NCBI RefSeq assembly: GCF_001563475.1
Contig: NZ_LPUT01000001.1
Coordinates: forward strand, 62,001-126,000
Origin: Sporosarcina sp. HYO08
GTDB lineage: Bacteria; Bacillota; Bacilli; Bacillales_A; Planococcaceae
DNA length: 64,000 nt
Reading direction: 5' to 3'
Shown: piece after piece, positions 14,429-22,210 of the stretch
Layout: each line of letters opens with the position of its first letter
Position numbering within the stretch: the first letter of the stretch is position 1
Program-made: the position numbers and the translations under genes
The notes under the pieces: model-generated
Told to the model about the DNA's origin: nothing
The model's input: the letters and a program-made list of their open reading frames with translations, nothing else
The model's database searches: none

Positions 14429-16126
14429 GTGACAACAGTGAATGTAGGCGCCTCGGAACGATCACTTAAGCAAAAGGTAGAACAGGCATTGGGAGTCGTT
14501 GCTGAAGACGCTAAATTATCGAAGTCATATATGACTGTTGCATTTATCGCATTATTGATCGGTGGGTTTTTAGGATTATTTCAAGGGTTGGAGCGCGCAG
14601 GACTTATTCAATTACCTTCGTGGTTTACGTATTATCAGGTATTAACAGCGCACGGGATCTTACTCGTACTCGTCTTAACAGCCTTCTTTACAATCGGTTA
14701 TTTTTACGCAGGGCTATCGCAAGTGCTTGGCGGTATATTGCCCCATGTTAGACGGATGGCATGGATTGGTTTTTGGTTAAAAATTGTTGGGTTTGTTTGC
14801 GCGGTTATTCCAATTATTATGAATGACGCAACTGTCATGTTCACGTTTTATCCGCCAATGGCTGCATCCCCATTATTTTATATCGGGCTGGCTTTAATCG
14901 TCATCGGAGTTTGGATGTGCGCATTCGGCGCATTTATCAATGTAGCCACATGGAGAAAGCAAAATCCTGGAAAACAAATTCCAATCTTTGCCTTCTTCGC
15001 GACAGGTGTATTTGTTCTATTGTTCTTCGGAAGCATCGGCGTTACGATTGAAGTCATTATGCTGATCTTCTGGTCAGCCGGAATTCTTGAAACGATAAAC
15101 GTTATGGTGAGCCGTACATTGTTCTGGTCTTTCGGTCACACACTCGTTAACATTTGGTACTTAACAGCTGTTTCAGCATGGTATACAATCGTTCCAAAAA
15201 TTATTGGCGGCAGACGTTTTAGCGATACGTTAACACGCGTCGTTGTCATCCTGCTCGTTATTACAAACATACCAGGTGGATTCCACCACCAAATCGTTGA
15301 CCCGGGAATGGGAGAAGCACTAAAATACATGCACGTATTTATGAGTCTTGCCATTGGTTTTCCATCTTTAATGACTGCTTACGCAATGTTCTCGGTGTTT
15401 GAGCGTACAGGGCGCTTAAAAGGTGGAAAAGGTTTACTCGGATGGTTTAAAAAATTGCCATGGGGCGATGTGCGATTCTTGGCTCCTTTCATTGCGATGG
15501 CAGCATTTGCGCCGGCTGGGGCGGGCGGAATCGCTCAAACTACGAACCAATTGAACCAAGTTGTGCATAACACATTATGGGTTGTCGGACATTTCCACTT
15601 AACTGTCGGAACATCAGTTGTCCTAACATTTTTCGGAATTAGTTACTGGTTGATTCCACATATTTCAAAACGTGTCCTAACACCGCAAATGAATAGAATT
15701 GGGATTATCCAAACAATTATTTGGACAGTTGGTATGCTCTTCATGTCGGGGGCGATGCACTACGTTGGATTACTCGGTTCACCGCGTCGTACATCGTACA
15801 CAACGTATGGTGACCATGCAGTTGCACTGGGATGGGATCCGTATATGATTCTATTGGCAATCGGCGGCACGTTATTGATCGTCGGCGTCATCATTCAAGT
15901 TTACGCAGTATTTAATATGATGTTCTTTGCACCAAAAGGAAAAACTGAATTCCCAATTGCAGAGACTGAAGAAGAGCCGCAAGGGAAAAAACCAGCACTT
16001 TGGGCAGATCGTTGGGGACTTTGGATTGTTCTTATGCTATTAGTCGTTTCAATGGGCTATGTCATTCCATTAGTGGATATGATTGTTAATGCGCCTCCAG
16101 GTTCACCGCCAATTCGAACTTGGTAA
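14429..16126 (+). CDS. ba3-like heme-copper subunit I with Tyr-to-Asn change; probable CuA-type NO reductase (operon 2)
   Basis: A 565-residue membrane protein with about 13 hydrophobic segments that aligns along its length with Thermus ba3 subunit I. Ligands: low-spin heme His75 and His390, high-spin heme His388, CuB His237, His286 and His287. Where ba3 oxidase has G-H-P-I-V-Y (cross-linked Tyr237), this protein has G-H-T-L-V-N, so the catalytic tyrosine is Asn241. Known oxygen reductases need that tyrosine; NO reductases lack it. The CuA-dependent NO reductase of B. azotoformans is a published precedent for a ba3-like CuA enzyme acting on NO. I infer the same function; a tyrosine-free oxidase is the alternative. 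GTG start at 14429 after GGGAGGG. Confidence 0.85.
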   Translation: MTTVNVGASERSLKQKVEQALGVVAEDAKLSKSYMTVAFIALLIGGFLGLFQGLERAGLIQLPSWFTYYQVLTAHGILLVLVLTAFFTIGYFYAGLSQVLGGILPHVRRMAWIGFWLKIVGFVCAVIPIIMNDATVMFTFYPPMAASPLFYIGLALIVIGVWMCAFGAFINVATWRKQNPGKQIPIFAFFATGVFVLLFFGSIGVTIEVIMLIFWSAGILETINVMVSRTLFWSFGHTLVNIWYLTAVSAWYTIVPKIIGGRRFSDTLTRVVVILLVITNIPGGFHHQIVDPGMGEALKYMHVFMSLAIGFPSLMTAYAMFSVFERTGRLKGGKGLLGWFKKLPWGDVRFLAPFIAMAAFAPAGAGGIAQTTNQLNQVVHNTLWVVGHFHLTVGTSVVLTFFGISYWLIPHISKRVLTPQMNRIGIIQTIIWTVGMLFMSGAMHYVGLLGSPRRTSYTTYGDHAVALGWDPYMILLAIGGTLLIVGVIIQVYAVFNMMFFAPKGKTEFPIAETEEEPQGKKPALWADRWGLWIVLMLLVVSMGYVIPLVDMIVNAPPGSPPIRTW

Positions 16127-16138
16127 TGAACATTCACT

Positions 16139-16180
16139 AAGAAGAGATAGCTAATCGCAGTTATCTCTTCTTTGCTTTTT
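16139..16180 (+). terminator. Hairpin between subunit I and the Sco gene
   Basis: GAAGAGATA pairs with TATCTCTTC around a 12-nt loop, followed by TTTGCTTTTT. It probably gives partial termination, lowering expression of the two downstream genes relative to the structural subunits. Confidence 0.6.
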
Positions 16181-16215
16181 TAAAAGGGACAAAATGACAG
16201 AAGGAAGTGGGTTTC

Positions 16216-16857
16216 ATGCAAGCAAAAAAACGTCATACGATCGCTGTCATTGTTGTTTTGTTATTCGGGTTTGCACTTTTTTACATCGGTACGGATGGTT
16301 TTACGGCCTATACGGCTGAAACGGCTCGGGTTAATAAACTAATGGCGGAAAAGCCGCAGTTTCCTAATGTCACATTTGAGGATAGTAATAAACGACAATA
16401 TTCAATGGATGAATTTGCGGGGAAGTATGTATTGGCAACATTTATTTATACATCATGTACGACCGTTTGTATTGATTTGGAAATGAATATGTCAGAAGTG
16501 TATGACCTGCTCCCAAAACAAATGATCGGCAAGGATATACAGTTTTTAAGCATTAGCTTTGATCCGGAAAAAGATGATCCGGAAACATTGGACACGTATA
16601 AGACGATGTTTCCAAATGCGGATGGGGATCAATGGCGCATGACAAGAATTCAAGACCCTAATGAGTTGAAACAATTACTCGACGAATTCGGCGTGATCGT
16701 AATACCGGATGAATATGGAAATTACGCGCATAACTCTGCGTTTTATTTGATCGATCCAGAAGGCACTTTAATCGAAGTGATGGATTATACGAAAATCGAA
16801 GAAGCTGCGCAAAAGATTGTGCAAATCGTCGGTGATGAAAAGGGTGATTCGCTATGA
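16216..16857 (+). CDS. Sco1/SenC-family copper chaperone
   Basis: A 213-residue membrane-anchored thioredoxin-fold protein. An N-terminal helix (about 8-25) is followed by the Sco motif C-T-T-V-C (Cys81, Cys85) and the copper-binding His172 in Y-A-H-N-S-A-F. Sco proteins deliver copper to, or reduce, the CuA site of subunit II. The start is placed at the ATG at 16216 after AAGGAAGTGG; a GTG at 16207 lies within that binding site. It overlaps the next gene by ATGA. Being co-encoded with the CuA enzyme of operon 2, it may also serve operon 1, which has no Sco gene. Confidence 0.9.
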   Translation: MQAKKRHTIAVIVVLLFGFALFYIGTDGFTAYTAETARVNKLMAEKPQFPNVTFEDSNKRQYSMDEFAGKYVLATFIYTSCTTVCIDLEMNMSEVYDLLPKQMIGKDIQFLSISFDPEKDDPETLDTYKTMFPNADGDQWRMTRIQDPNELKQLLDEFGVIVIPDEYGNYAHNSAFYLIDPEGTLIEVMDYTKIEEAAQKIVQIVGDEKGDSL

Positions 16858-17408
16858 CACAAGCTGGTTATGGACTTGCGCTGTTGCTCTTTTTAGCCAT
16901 CCCGCCAATCGCGCATTTGTTTGAATCAATTATGATTATTCATATGCATATGCAAATGCCTTTGTTGGTCATTTCCGGATTTTTTATCGCTACGTTTTTT
17001 CAAAAAAGGTATCCTGGATTTTTTGAGAAGTGGAATGAAGACGGTATTCCGGGCATTCTTTTATTTTCAATTGTTTTTTCCTATTGGATGATTCCGCGGA
17101 CAATGGATGAGGCATTGACGGTTCCAGCGGTGGAAGTGTTCAAATTCATCAGCTTGCCATTTTTATGTGGTGTTCCATTGCGGGACAGCTGGTTTAAAAT
17201 TAGTTTGTTTGTGAAAAAAATCGTGTTCGCAACGTTTACATTACTATTTTTTGCGCTCGGCGTTTTATATATTAAAGCACCTGTTCAACTGTGTAATAAT
17301 TATTTATTAATCGACCAATTGACACTTGGCTGGGGCTTTTTAACAATGGCGATCTGCTTTATGATTTTTATTGTTTACTATGTTTTTACAGAAAAAGAGG
17401 CGACATAA
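16854..17408 (+). CDS. Small integral membrane protein of heme-copper operon 2
   Basis: A 184-residue protein, homologue of the one at 6068-6634. The blocks E-S-I-M-I-I-H-M-H-M-Q-M-P-L-L, Y-W-M-I-P-R-T-M-D-E-A-L, F-K-F-I-S-L-P, R-D-S-W and V-Q-L-C-N-N-Y-L are shared. The first helix is rich in His and Met (H-M-H-M-Q-M), which suggests copper contact. It has about five hydrophobic segments. It is translationally coupled to the Sco gene (4-bp overlap). I know of no assigned function. Its recurrence at the end of both heme-copper operons marks it as an accessory or assembly component. Confidence 0.78.
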   Translation: MTQAGYGLALLLFLAIPPIAHLFESIMIIHMHMQMPLLVISGFFIATFFQKRYPGFFEKWNEDGIPGILLFSIVFSYWMIPRTMDEALTVPAVEVFKFISLPFLCGVPLRDSWFKISLFVKKIVFATFTLLFFALGVLYIKAPVQLCNNYLLIDQLTLGWGFLTMAICFMIFIVYYVFTEKEAT

Positions 17409-17447
17409 AAAGTTAGAAAAAGCAGCGTGCTTTTTCTAACTTTTTGT
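17406..17447. terminator. Bidirectional terminator
   Basis: AAAAAGTTAGAAAAAGCA and TGCTTTTTCTAACTTTTT pair around GCG. It ends heme-copper operon 2 and the convergent thpR gene. Confidence 0.9.
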
Positions 17448-17987
17448 CTTTAATGTGAATGTCGCGATTGCTTTATACTTAGGCGTCTGTTGCGGCTCGA
17501 TTTTAAAGAGCGAGAAAGCATCGACTGGGATGTTAATCGGCTCCATTGTTTCTTTTTGAACCGGATGTTTGTCTTGCGATTTCTTTTTCTTGGCGATCGT
17601 TACATGCGGCGTAAATCGATTGTCCGGTTGTAATTGAAGCTGTTTTGTGACCGATTGTGCAATTTCTTTTTGTAAAGCTGTTAACAGATTGTTTTCATCT
17701 GCAGCAATATAGACAACCCGCGGACCTGATGCAGAACCGAAAAAAGAGAGTTCGTTTAATCGTAAAGTAAAAGCTGAATGTTGCTCGGCGATGCTTGCTA
17801 AACGTTGTTGTAAAGCAGGCAGATCATTGTCATTGACTGAACCTAAAAAGTACAAAGTGATATGCAAATCTTCCACATGCGGGATGACTTTGTAATGTGA
17901 CCGCAATTGATATTGATCCCGAAAAGCTTCTACTTGTTCTTCTATGGATATTGGCATTTTAATGCCGATGAAGTAGTGTGATTGCAC
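17436..17987 (-). CDS. thpR: RNA 2',3'-cyclic phosphodiesterase ThpR
   Basis: A 183-residue member of the 2H phosphoesterase superfamily that opens 2',3'-cyclic phosphates on RNA (formerly called 2'-5' RNA ligase). The two HxTx motifs are visible: L-H-I-T-L near residue 46 and P-H-V-T-I near residue 131. The N-terminal Y-F-I-G-I-K is typical. The ATG at 17987 is preceded by GGGAGGCAT. It is a lone gene on this strand. Confidence 0.92.
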   Translation of the reverse strand: MQSHYFIGIKMPISIEEQVEAFRDQYQLRSHYKVIPHVEDLHITLYFLGSVNDNDLPALQQRLASIAEQHSAFTLRLNELSFFGSASGPRVVYIAADENNLLTALQKEIAQSVTKQLQLQPDNRFTPHVTIAKKKKSQDKHPVQKETMEPINIPVDAFSLFKIEPQQTPKYKAIATFTLKTKS

Positions 17988-18105
17988 TGGAAATGCCTCC
18001 CTTGCTCATTGTCTTTTTATTGTATCCCAAATTTTGTACAATGAATCTGGCGATGATTCAGAATTGCTGTATACTTATAGTCAGAATCAAAGGGGGAAGA
18101 GTCGT

Positions 18106-18894
18106 ATGGTGAAAGTTGTGATTTTTGATTTGGACGATACGTTACTTTGGGATCGAAAAAGTGTGGAAACCGCATTTCATGAAACATGTAAACGGGCGGC
18201 GCAAGTAGTTGATGTCGATCCGATGGTACTCGAAGAAGCAGTGCGCGATGAAGCGCGAAAACTATATGCTTCTTATGAAACTTTCGAGTTTACGAAGTTA
18301 ATTGGCATCAATCCATTTGAAGGCATTTGGGGCGTTTTTAATGATGAAGGGGAATCCTTTCAAAAAATGAAAGAGCTGATGCCTGGGTATCGCCAGGATG
18401 CATGGACGAAAGGGTTGCAGCGTCTCGGTATTGAAGATGAGGCATTGGGACGAGAGCTTGCGGAGCTGTTTCCAGCAGAACGAAGAAAGCATCCATTTGT
18501 TTATGAAGAAACGTTTCGCGTCTTGGATGCATTAAAAGATACATACGAACTCGTATTACTCACAAACGGTTCACCAAGCTTACAGCAAACAAAGCTTGAA
18601 ATTACACCGGAAATTGCGCCGTATTTCAGTCATATCGTCATTTCAGGCGGCTTTGGGGTCGGTAAACCGGATCCATCCATTTTTGAGCATGTATTAAATA
18701 CGTGTGAAACAACGGCTGATGAAGCGATCATGGTCGGTGATAATTTATTAACGGATATTTTAGGCGCATCACGTGTGGGGATTCGCTCTGTGTGGATTAA
18801 CCGTGAAGGCGATGAAATGACTGCCGAACATGCCCCGACGTATGAAATCGATCATTTGGAAAAATTGCTGCCGATTTTGGATGAATTGAAGTAA
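18106..18894 (+). CDS. HAD-superfamily hydrolase (subfamily IA), YsaA-like
   Basis: A 262-residue phosphatase-like protein. Motif I is F-D-L-D-D-T (nucleophile Asp8, acid Asp10), motif II is L-L-T-N-G near 157, and motifs III/IV are G-K-P-D-P near 186 and V-G-D-N near 211. A cap domain of four-helix type lies between residues 15 and 130. The start is the ATG at 18106 behind AGGGGGAAG; an in-frame start at 18034 lacks such a site. It resembles B. subtilis YsaA and pyrimidine-5'-nucleotidase-like HADs. The substrate cannot be deduced. Confidence 0.88.
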   Translation: MVKVVIFDLDDTLLWDRKSVETAFHETCKRAAQVVDVDPMVLEEAVRDEARKLYASYETFEFTKLIGINPFEGIWGVFNDEGESFQKMKELMPGYRQDAWTKGLQRLGIEDEALGRELAELFPAERRKHPFVYEETFRVLDALKDTYELVLLTNGSPSLQQTKLEITPEIAPYFSHIVISGGFGVGKPDPSIFEHVLNTCETTADEAIMVGDNLLTDILGASRVGIRSVWINREGDEMTAEHAPTYEIDHLEKLLPILDELK

Positions 18895-18908
18895 TTGGCA
18901 GGGAAAAG

Positions 18909-18942
18909 AACCTCCAGCGTATTTGTGCGCCGGAGGTTTTTT
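18909..18942. terminator. Terminator after the HAD gene
   Basis: AACCTCC...GGAGGTT with inner GCG/TGC pairing is followed by TTTTTTC. Confidence 0.8.
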
Positions 18943-18956
18943 CGTGTTTGAAATGC

Positions 18957-19082
18957 GAGTTTCCCTGAATGCTCACTGAGTTCCCCGGAACGTCTCGCGA
19001 GTTTCCCGGAAAGCCCGACGAGTTTCCCGAAACGTCTCATGAGTTCCCCTGAACGCCTAATCAGTTCCCCTTAACCAATCTT
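18957..19082. repeat. Imperfect 21-bp tandem repeat, six units
   Basis: Units start at 18957, 18978, 18999, 19020, 19041 and 19062. Each begins GAGTT[TC]CCC[TG]GAA (the last CAGTTCCCCTTAA) followed by a more variable part such as CGTCTCGC. Every unit is exactly 21 bp with no spacers, which excludes a CRISPR array. The array fills the gap between the HAD gene and the 3' end of serA. Confidence 0.85.
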
Positions 19083-19091
19083 TTCTTATAT

Positions 19092-20678
19092 TTACAAGTC
19101 AATCGGAATGGCGTCGAAGATATCTTCTAGCATCTTCAAGTGTTCCACGTTTTCCTCGTTGACTTGGTTATCGACGGTGAGCATCATAATTGCATTTCCG
19201 CCGACTGTGGAACGACCCACTTGCATCGTCGCGATGTTGATATTTTCTTTGGCAAGCAGTGTACCGACACGGCCGATTGCACCTGGCTGGTCGATATGTT
19301 TAATGAATAATAAGTGGCCGGCTGGTTTGACATCTACTAAGTTGTTATCGACACGAACGATACGGGCGCCTAAGCCGTTCAGCAAAGTGCCGGCTACGCT
19401 TCTAACGCCTTTTTCCGTCGTCGTTTCTACCGTAATTAAATTAGAGAAGCCTTTCGGTGTAGTCGATTTATGCTCATTGACCTTGATGCCGAAACGTTCA
19501 GCTAGAAATCTAGCATTGACGTCATTTACGTGATGGCCTAAGTTTCGTTTTAAAATACCTTTCACGGTGTTTCTTGTGAGCGGACGAACGTCGGATTCCG
19601 CAAGTTCACCGGAATAGTAGATATTAATTTCTTCAATAACACCTTCTGCTAATCGTGAAACGAAGACACCCAGCTTGTCTACTAAATCGAAGAAGGGTTC
19701 GACTTTGGCAAGTGCCTCTTTTGATAAGGAAGGTAAATTGACGGGATTTCGAACTGATCCACCATTCAAGAAATTGACAATGTCTTTACTGACATCGATT
19801 GCGACACTTTCTTGTGCTTCGATTGTACTTGCCCCTAAATGTGGCGTAGCAATAACTTCAGGCAAAGTTAACAATTTATGGTCTACGAATGGCTCTGTTT
19901 CAAAAACGTCTAATGCAGCACCCGCAACTTTCCCTTCAACAATCGCATCATATAAAGCATCCTCGTCAATAATTCCACCGCGTGCACAGTTAATAATTTG
20001 GACACCGTCTTTCATCATGGCAAAGGCTTCTTTATTCAGTAAATGCTTCGTTTCTTTCATTAGCGGCGTATGGACCGTGATAAAGTCAGCGGCTTTTATG
20101 ATATCTTCAACAGAACCACAGCGAATGCCTAGTTTTTTTGCTTTGTCTTCCGTTAAAAACGGATCGTAAGCAATGACACTCATTCGTTGTCCTTTTGCAC
20201 GTGCGGCAACTTCTGCGCCAATTCTACCAAGGCCAATGACGCCTAGCGTTTTATTTTTCAACTCTACACCGATAAATGATTTGCGGTCCCATATTTGGTT
20301 TTTTAATGAGTTAAAGGCTTGCGGAATTTTACGCGCCAACGCCATAATCATTGCCATTGTATGCTCAGCCGCGGAGTTTGTATTGCCGTCAGGAGCGTTG
20401 ACGACGATAATGCCTTGTTCCGTCGCGGCATCCAAGTCAATATTGTCGACGCCGACACCCGCTCTTGCGATGATTCGCAAATTCTTCGCGCTTTCAATAA
20501 TTTCCCGTGTCACCTGCGTTTGGCTTCGGACAACGAGCGCATGATAAGGGGCAATTTTTGCCGCCAATTCTTCAGGTGTATGCTCCGTGTCAATTGTAAT
20601 TTCAAAACCTTCAGCTTGTCTTAATGGGTAGATGCCATCCTCGCTTAGTGGATCGCTTATTAATACTCTATAGGTCAT
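19092..20678 (-). CDS. serA: D-3-phosphoglycerate dehydrogenase SerA
   Basis: A 528-residue enzyme, the first step of serine synthesis (3-phosphoglycerate to 3-phosphohydroxypyruvate, NAD). The Rossmann motif is G-L-G-R-I-G (149-154), and the catalytic residues are Arg233 (C-A-R-G-G), Glu262 (E-T-E-P) and His280 (T-P-H-L-G). The long C-terminal part holds the intervening domain and a regulatory ACT domain (about 455-528, H-I-D-Q-P-G-A-I-G), as in bacillar SerA. It overlaps the aminotransferase gene by 4 bp, so both are made from one T-box-controlled transcript. Confidence 0.96.
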   Translation of the reverse strand: MTYRVLISDPLSEDGIYPLRQAEGFEITIDTEHTPEELAAKIAPYHALVVRSQTQVTREIIESAKNLRIIARAGVGVDNIDLDAATEQGIIVVNAPDGNTNSAAEHTMAMIMALARKIPQAFNSLKNQIWDRKSFIGVELKNKTLGVIGLGRIGAEVAARAKGQRMSVIAYDPFLTEDKAKKLGIRCGSVEDIIKAADFITVHTPLMKETKHLLNKEAFAMMKDGVQIINCARGGIIDEDALYDAIVEGKVAGAALDVFETEPFVDHKLLTLPEVIATPHLGASTIEAQESVAIDVSKDIVNFLNGGSVRNPVNLPSLSKEALAKVEPFFDLVDKLGVFVSRLAEGVIEEINIYYSGELAESDVRPLTRNTVKGILKRNLGHHVNDVNARFLAERFGIKVNEHKSTTPKGFSNLITVETTTEKGVRSVAGTLLNGLGARIVRVDNNLVDVKPAGHLLFIKHIDQPGAIGRVGTLLAKENINIATMQVGRSTVGGNAIMMLTVDNQVNEENVEHLKMLEDIFDAIPIDL

Positions 20679-21841
20679 TCGTTATTCTCTCCTTCTACGT
20701 ACACTTTTTGTGCGGCAGCAACACCTTGGCCCAGTGTAATCTTTTTGCCGATTTTCACTAAAGCAATTTCAATCATACTAATCGTTTGCAAGATATCTGC
20801 AGGGGAGCAGTAGCCCATATGACCGATGCGGAATATTTTTCCGCTAAGCTGCTGCTGTCCGCCCGCAACTGTTAAACTGAATTCTTGTTTTAATAGTTTA
20901 CGAAATGCATCTGCGTCAAAGTCAATTGGCTGTACGGCCGTTACTGTCGGAGCAGCATCTTTGTCCGTTGCGAGTAACGGGATGTCCAATGCTTTAAACG
21001 CTTCGCGTGTCATCTTCATCATGAGCGTATGGCGTTCGTACACTTGCTCCAATCCTTCTTCTTCAAATAGCTGGAGGACTTGTTTGAGTCCGAACAATAA
21101 AGAGAGGGCGGGTGTAAATGGTGTCGTATTGTTCAGTAACTGATCACGGTATTTCTTCAAGTCAAAATAAAATCCTCGATGCGGATTGGCTTCAATGATG
21201 TTCCATGCACGCTCGCTTGCGGCAATGAAAGTAAGACCGGCCGGAAGCATAAATGCTTTTTGTGAACCAGTTACCATCACATCGATGCCCCATTCGTCCA
21301 TATTCGTTTCAACACCAGCAACGCAAGAAACGCCGTCTACGATGATCAATGCATCCGATACTTCACGAACAGATTTTGCTAATTGGTGGATAGGATTTAA
21401 AACGCCCGTTGACGTTTCGCAATAAGTAGAAAAGATGGCTTTAATATCAGTATGTTGCTGAACAAATTGCTTCACTTTTTCCGGATCAAAAGCTTGCCCC
21501 CATTCAACGTCAAGACGGTGTGTTTTGATCGAGTGGGATTCACAGATTTTAGCAAATCGATCTCCAAATGCCCCCGTGACAAGGACTAAAACTTCATCCC
21601 CAGGTTTTGCAACATTGACAACAGCAGTTTCAAGTCCAGCCGTTCCACTTCCGGCAACAATGACAACTTCCTCTTTCGTACCAAACACTTTTTTCAATCC
21701 TGTTCGAATGTTTTCGAGCATTGCAGTAGCTTCCGGTCCTCGGTGTCCATGCATTGGCTGACCCATCGCTCGTTCGACAGACGGTGGAATAGGTGTTGGA
21801 CCTGGAATTCTTAAGTATTGCTGATCTTGTAACATTGACAT
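20675..21841 (-). CDS. Class V aminotransferase of the serine operon, probable phosphoserine aminotransferase
   Basis: A 388-residue PLP enzyme of the serine-pyruvate/alanine-glyoxylate aminotransferase group. The PLP lysine is Lys195 in T-G-S-Q-K-A-F, preceded by V-D-G-V-S near 169. It is not a classical SerC (about 360 residues, different motifs). Placement directly before serA, with overlapping ATGA and a shared T-box, points to the second step of serine synthesis: glutamate-dependent amination of phosphohydroxypyruvate. Broad-specificity class V enzymes of this type replace SerC in some organisms. A role as serine-glyoxylate or alanine-glyoxylate aminotransferase is the alternative. Confidence 0.85.
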   Translation of the reverse strand: MSMLQDQQYLRIPGPTPIPPSVERAMGQPMHGHRGPEATAMLENIRTGLKKVFGTKEEVVIVAGSGTAGLETAVVNVAKPGDEVLVLVTGAFGDRFAKICESHSIKTHRLDVEWGQAFDPEKVKQFVQQHTDIKAIFSTYCETSTGVLNPIHQLAKSVREVSDALIIVDGVSCVAGVETNMDEWGIDVMVTGSQKAFMLPAGLTFIAASERAWNIIEANPHRGFYFDLKKYRDQLLNNTTPFTPALSLLFGLKQVLQLFEEEGLEQVYERHTLMMKMTREAFKALDIPLLATDKDAAPTVTAVQPIDFDADAFRKLLKQEFSLTVAGGQQQLSGKIFRIGHMGYCSPADILQTISMIEIALVKIGKKITLGQGVAAAQKVYVEGENNE

Positions 21842-21874
21842 TTCCCCATTTCCTTTAGATTTTATGAAATATAA

Positions 21875-22125
21875 AAAAAGCCCCTCATCCCTTACTTTCG
21901 TAAGGGGCGAGAAGCTTTAATTTGCTCACGCGGTACCACCCTAATTCACTGTCTAATTCAAAACGAAGACAGTCTTCATGAATATGCGTAACGTGCATTT
22001 ATCGTATAGGCCTACTCAGTGTTCAGCCTATCTATTCCGGAGTGCTACTTTATGCGAAAACCGCTGATTTCCACCAACCATCAGCTCTCTGAAGATTTCC
22101 ATTCACAAAGTGTGTCTCCATCAAA
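21875..22125 (-). ncRNA. T-box leader (probable serine specificity)
   Basis: The canonical T-box sequence AGGGTGGTACCGCG lies on the minus strand near 21942-21929. Stem I elements are present further upstream: AGAGAGCTGATGG, then GGTTGGTGGAAATCAGC. A terminator stem (GCCCCTTAC and GTAAGGG/GAGGGGC) with seven T follows at about 21912-21874. The best specifier candidate is AGC (22046-22044), a serine codon followed by A; this reading is tentative, with TCC just downstream as another serine codon. Uncharged tRNA-Ser should favour read-through into the aminotransferase and serA. Confidence 0.9.
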
Positions 22126-22151
22126 ATAGTTTGATTATTAATTTAAAATTC

Positions 22152-22179
22152 ATAATAACAGATCGGTTTGAAATGTCAA
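22152..22179 (-). promoter_or_regulatory. Promoter of the serine operon T-box transcript
   Basis: Minus-strand TTGACA (22179-22174) and TATTAT (22157-22152) are 16 bp apart, about 30 bp upstream of T-box Stem I. Confidence 0.7.
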
Positions 22180-22210
22180 CAATATTTTAATTTTTAATGC
22201 GACAAATTAA

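Noticed and set aside
16139-16180. Complete operon end after subunit I
   Set aside because: The hairpin is moderate and its T run interrupted; the Sco and membrane-protein genes belong to the same functional unit, so partial read-through is more likely.
18852-19040. Reverse-strand frame encoding repeated S-G-K/E-L peptides
   Set aside because: It is a by-product of the 21-bp repeat, runs into the HAD gene and its terminator, and has no supported start.
18957-19082. CRISPR array
   Set aside because: Repeats are head-to-tail without spacers, 21 bp long and imperfect, and no cas genes are present.
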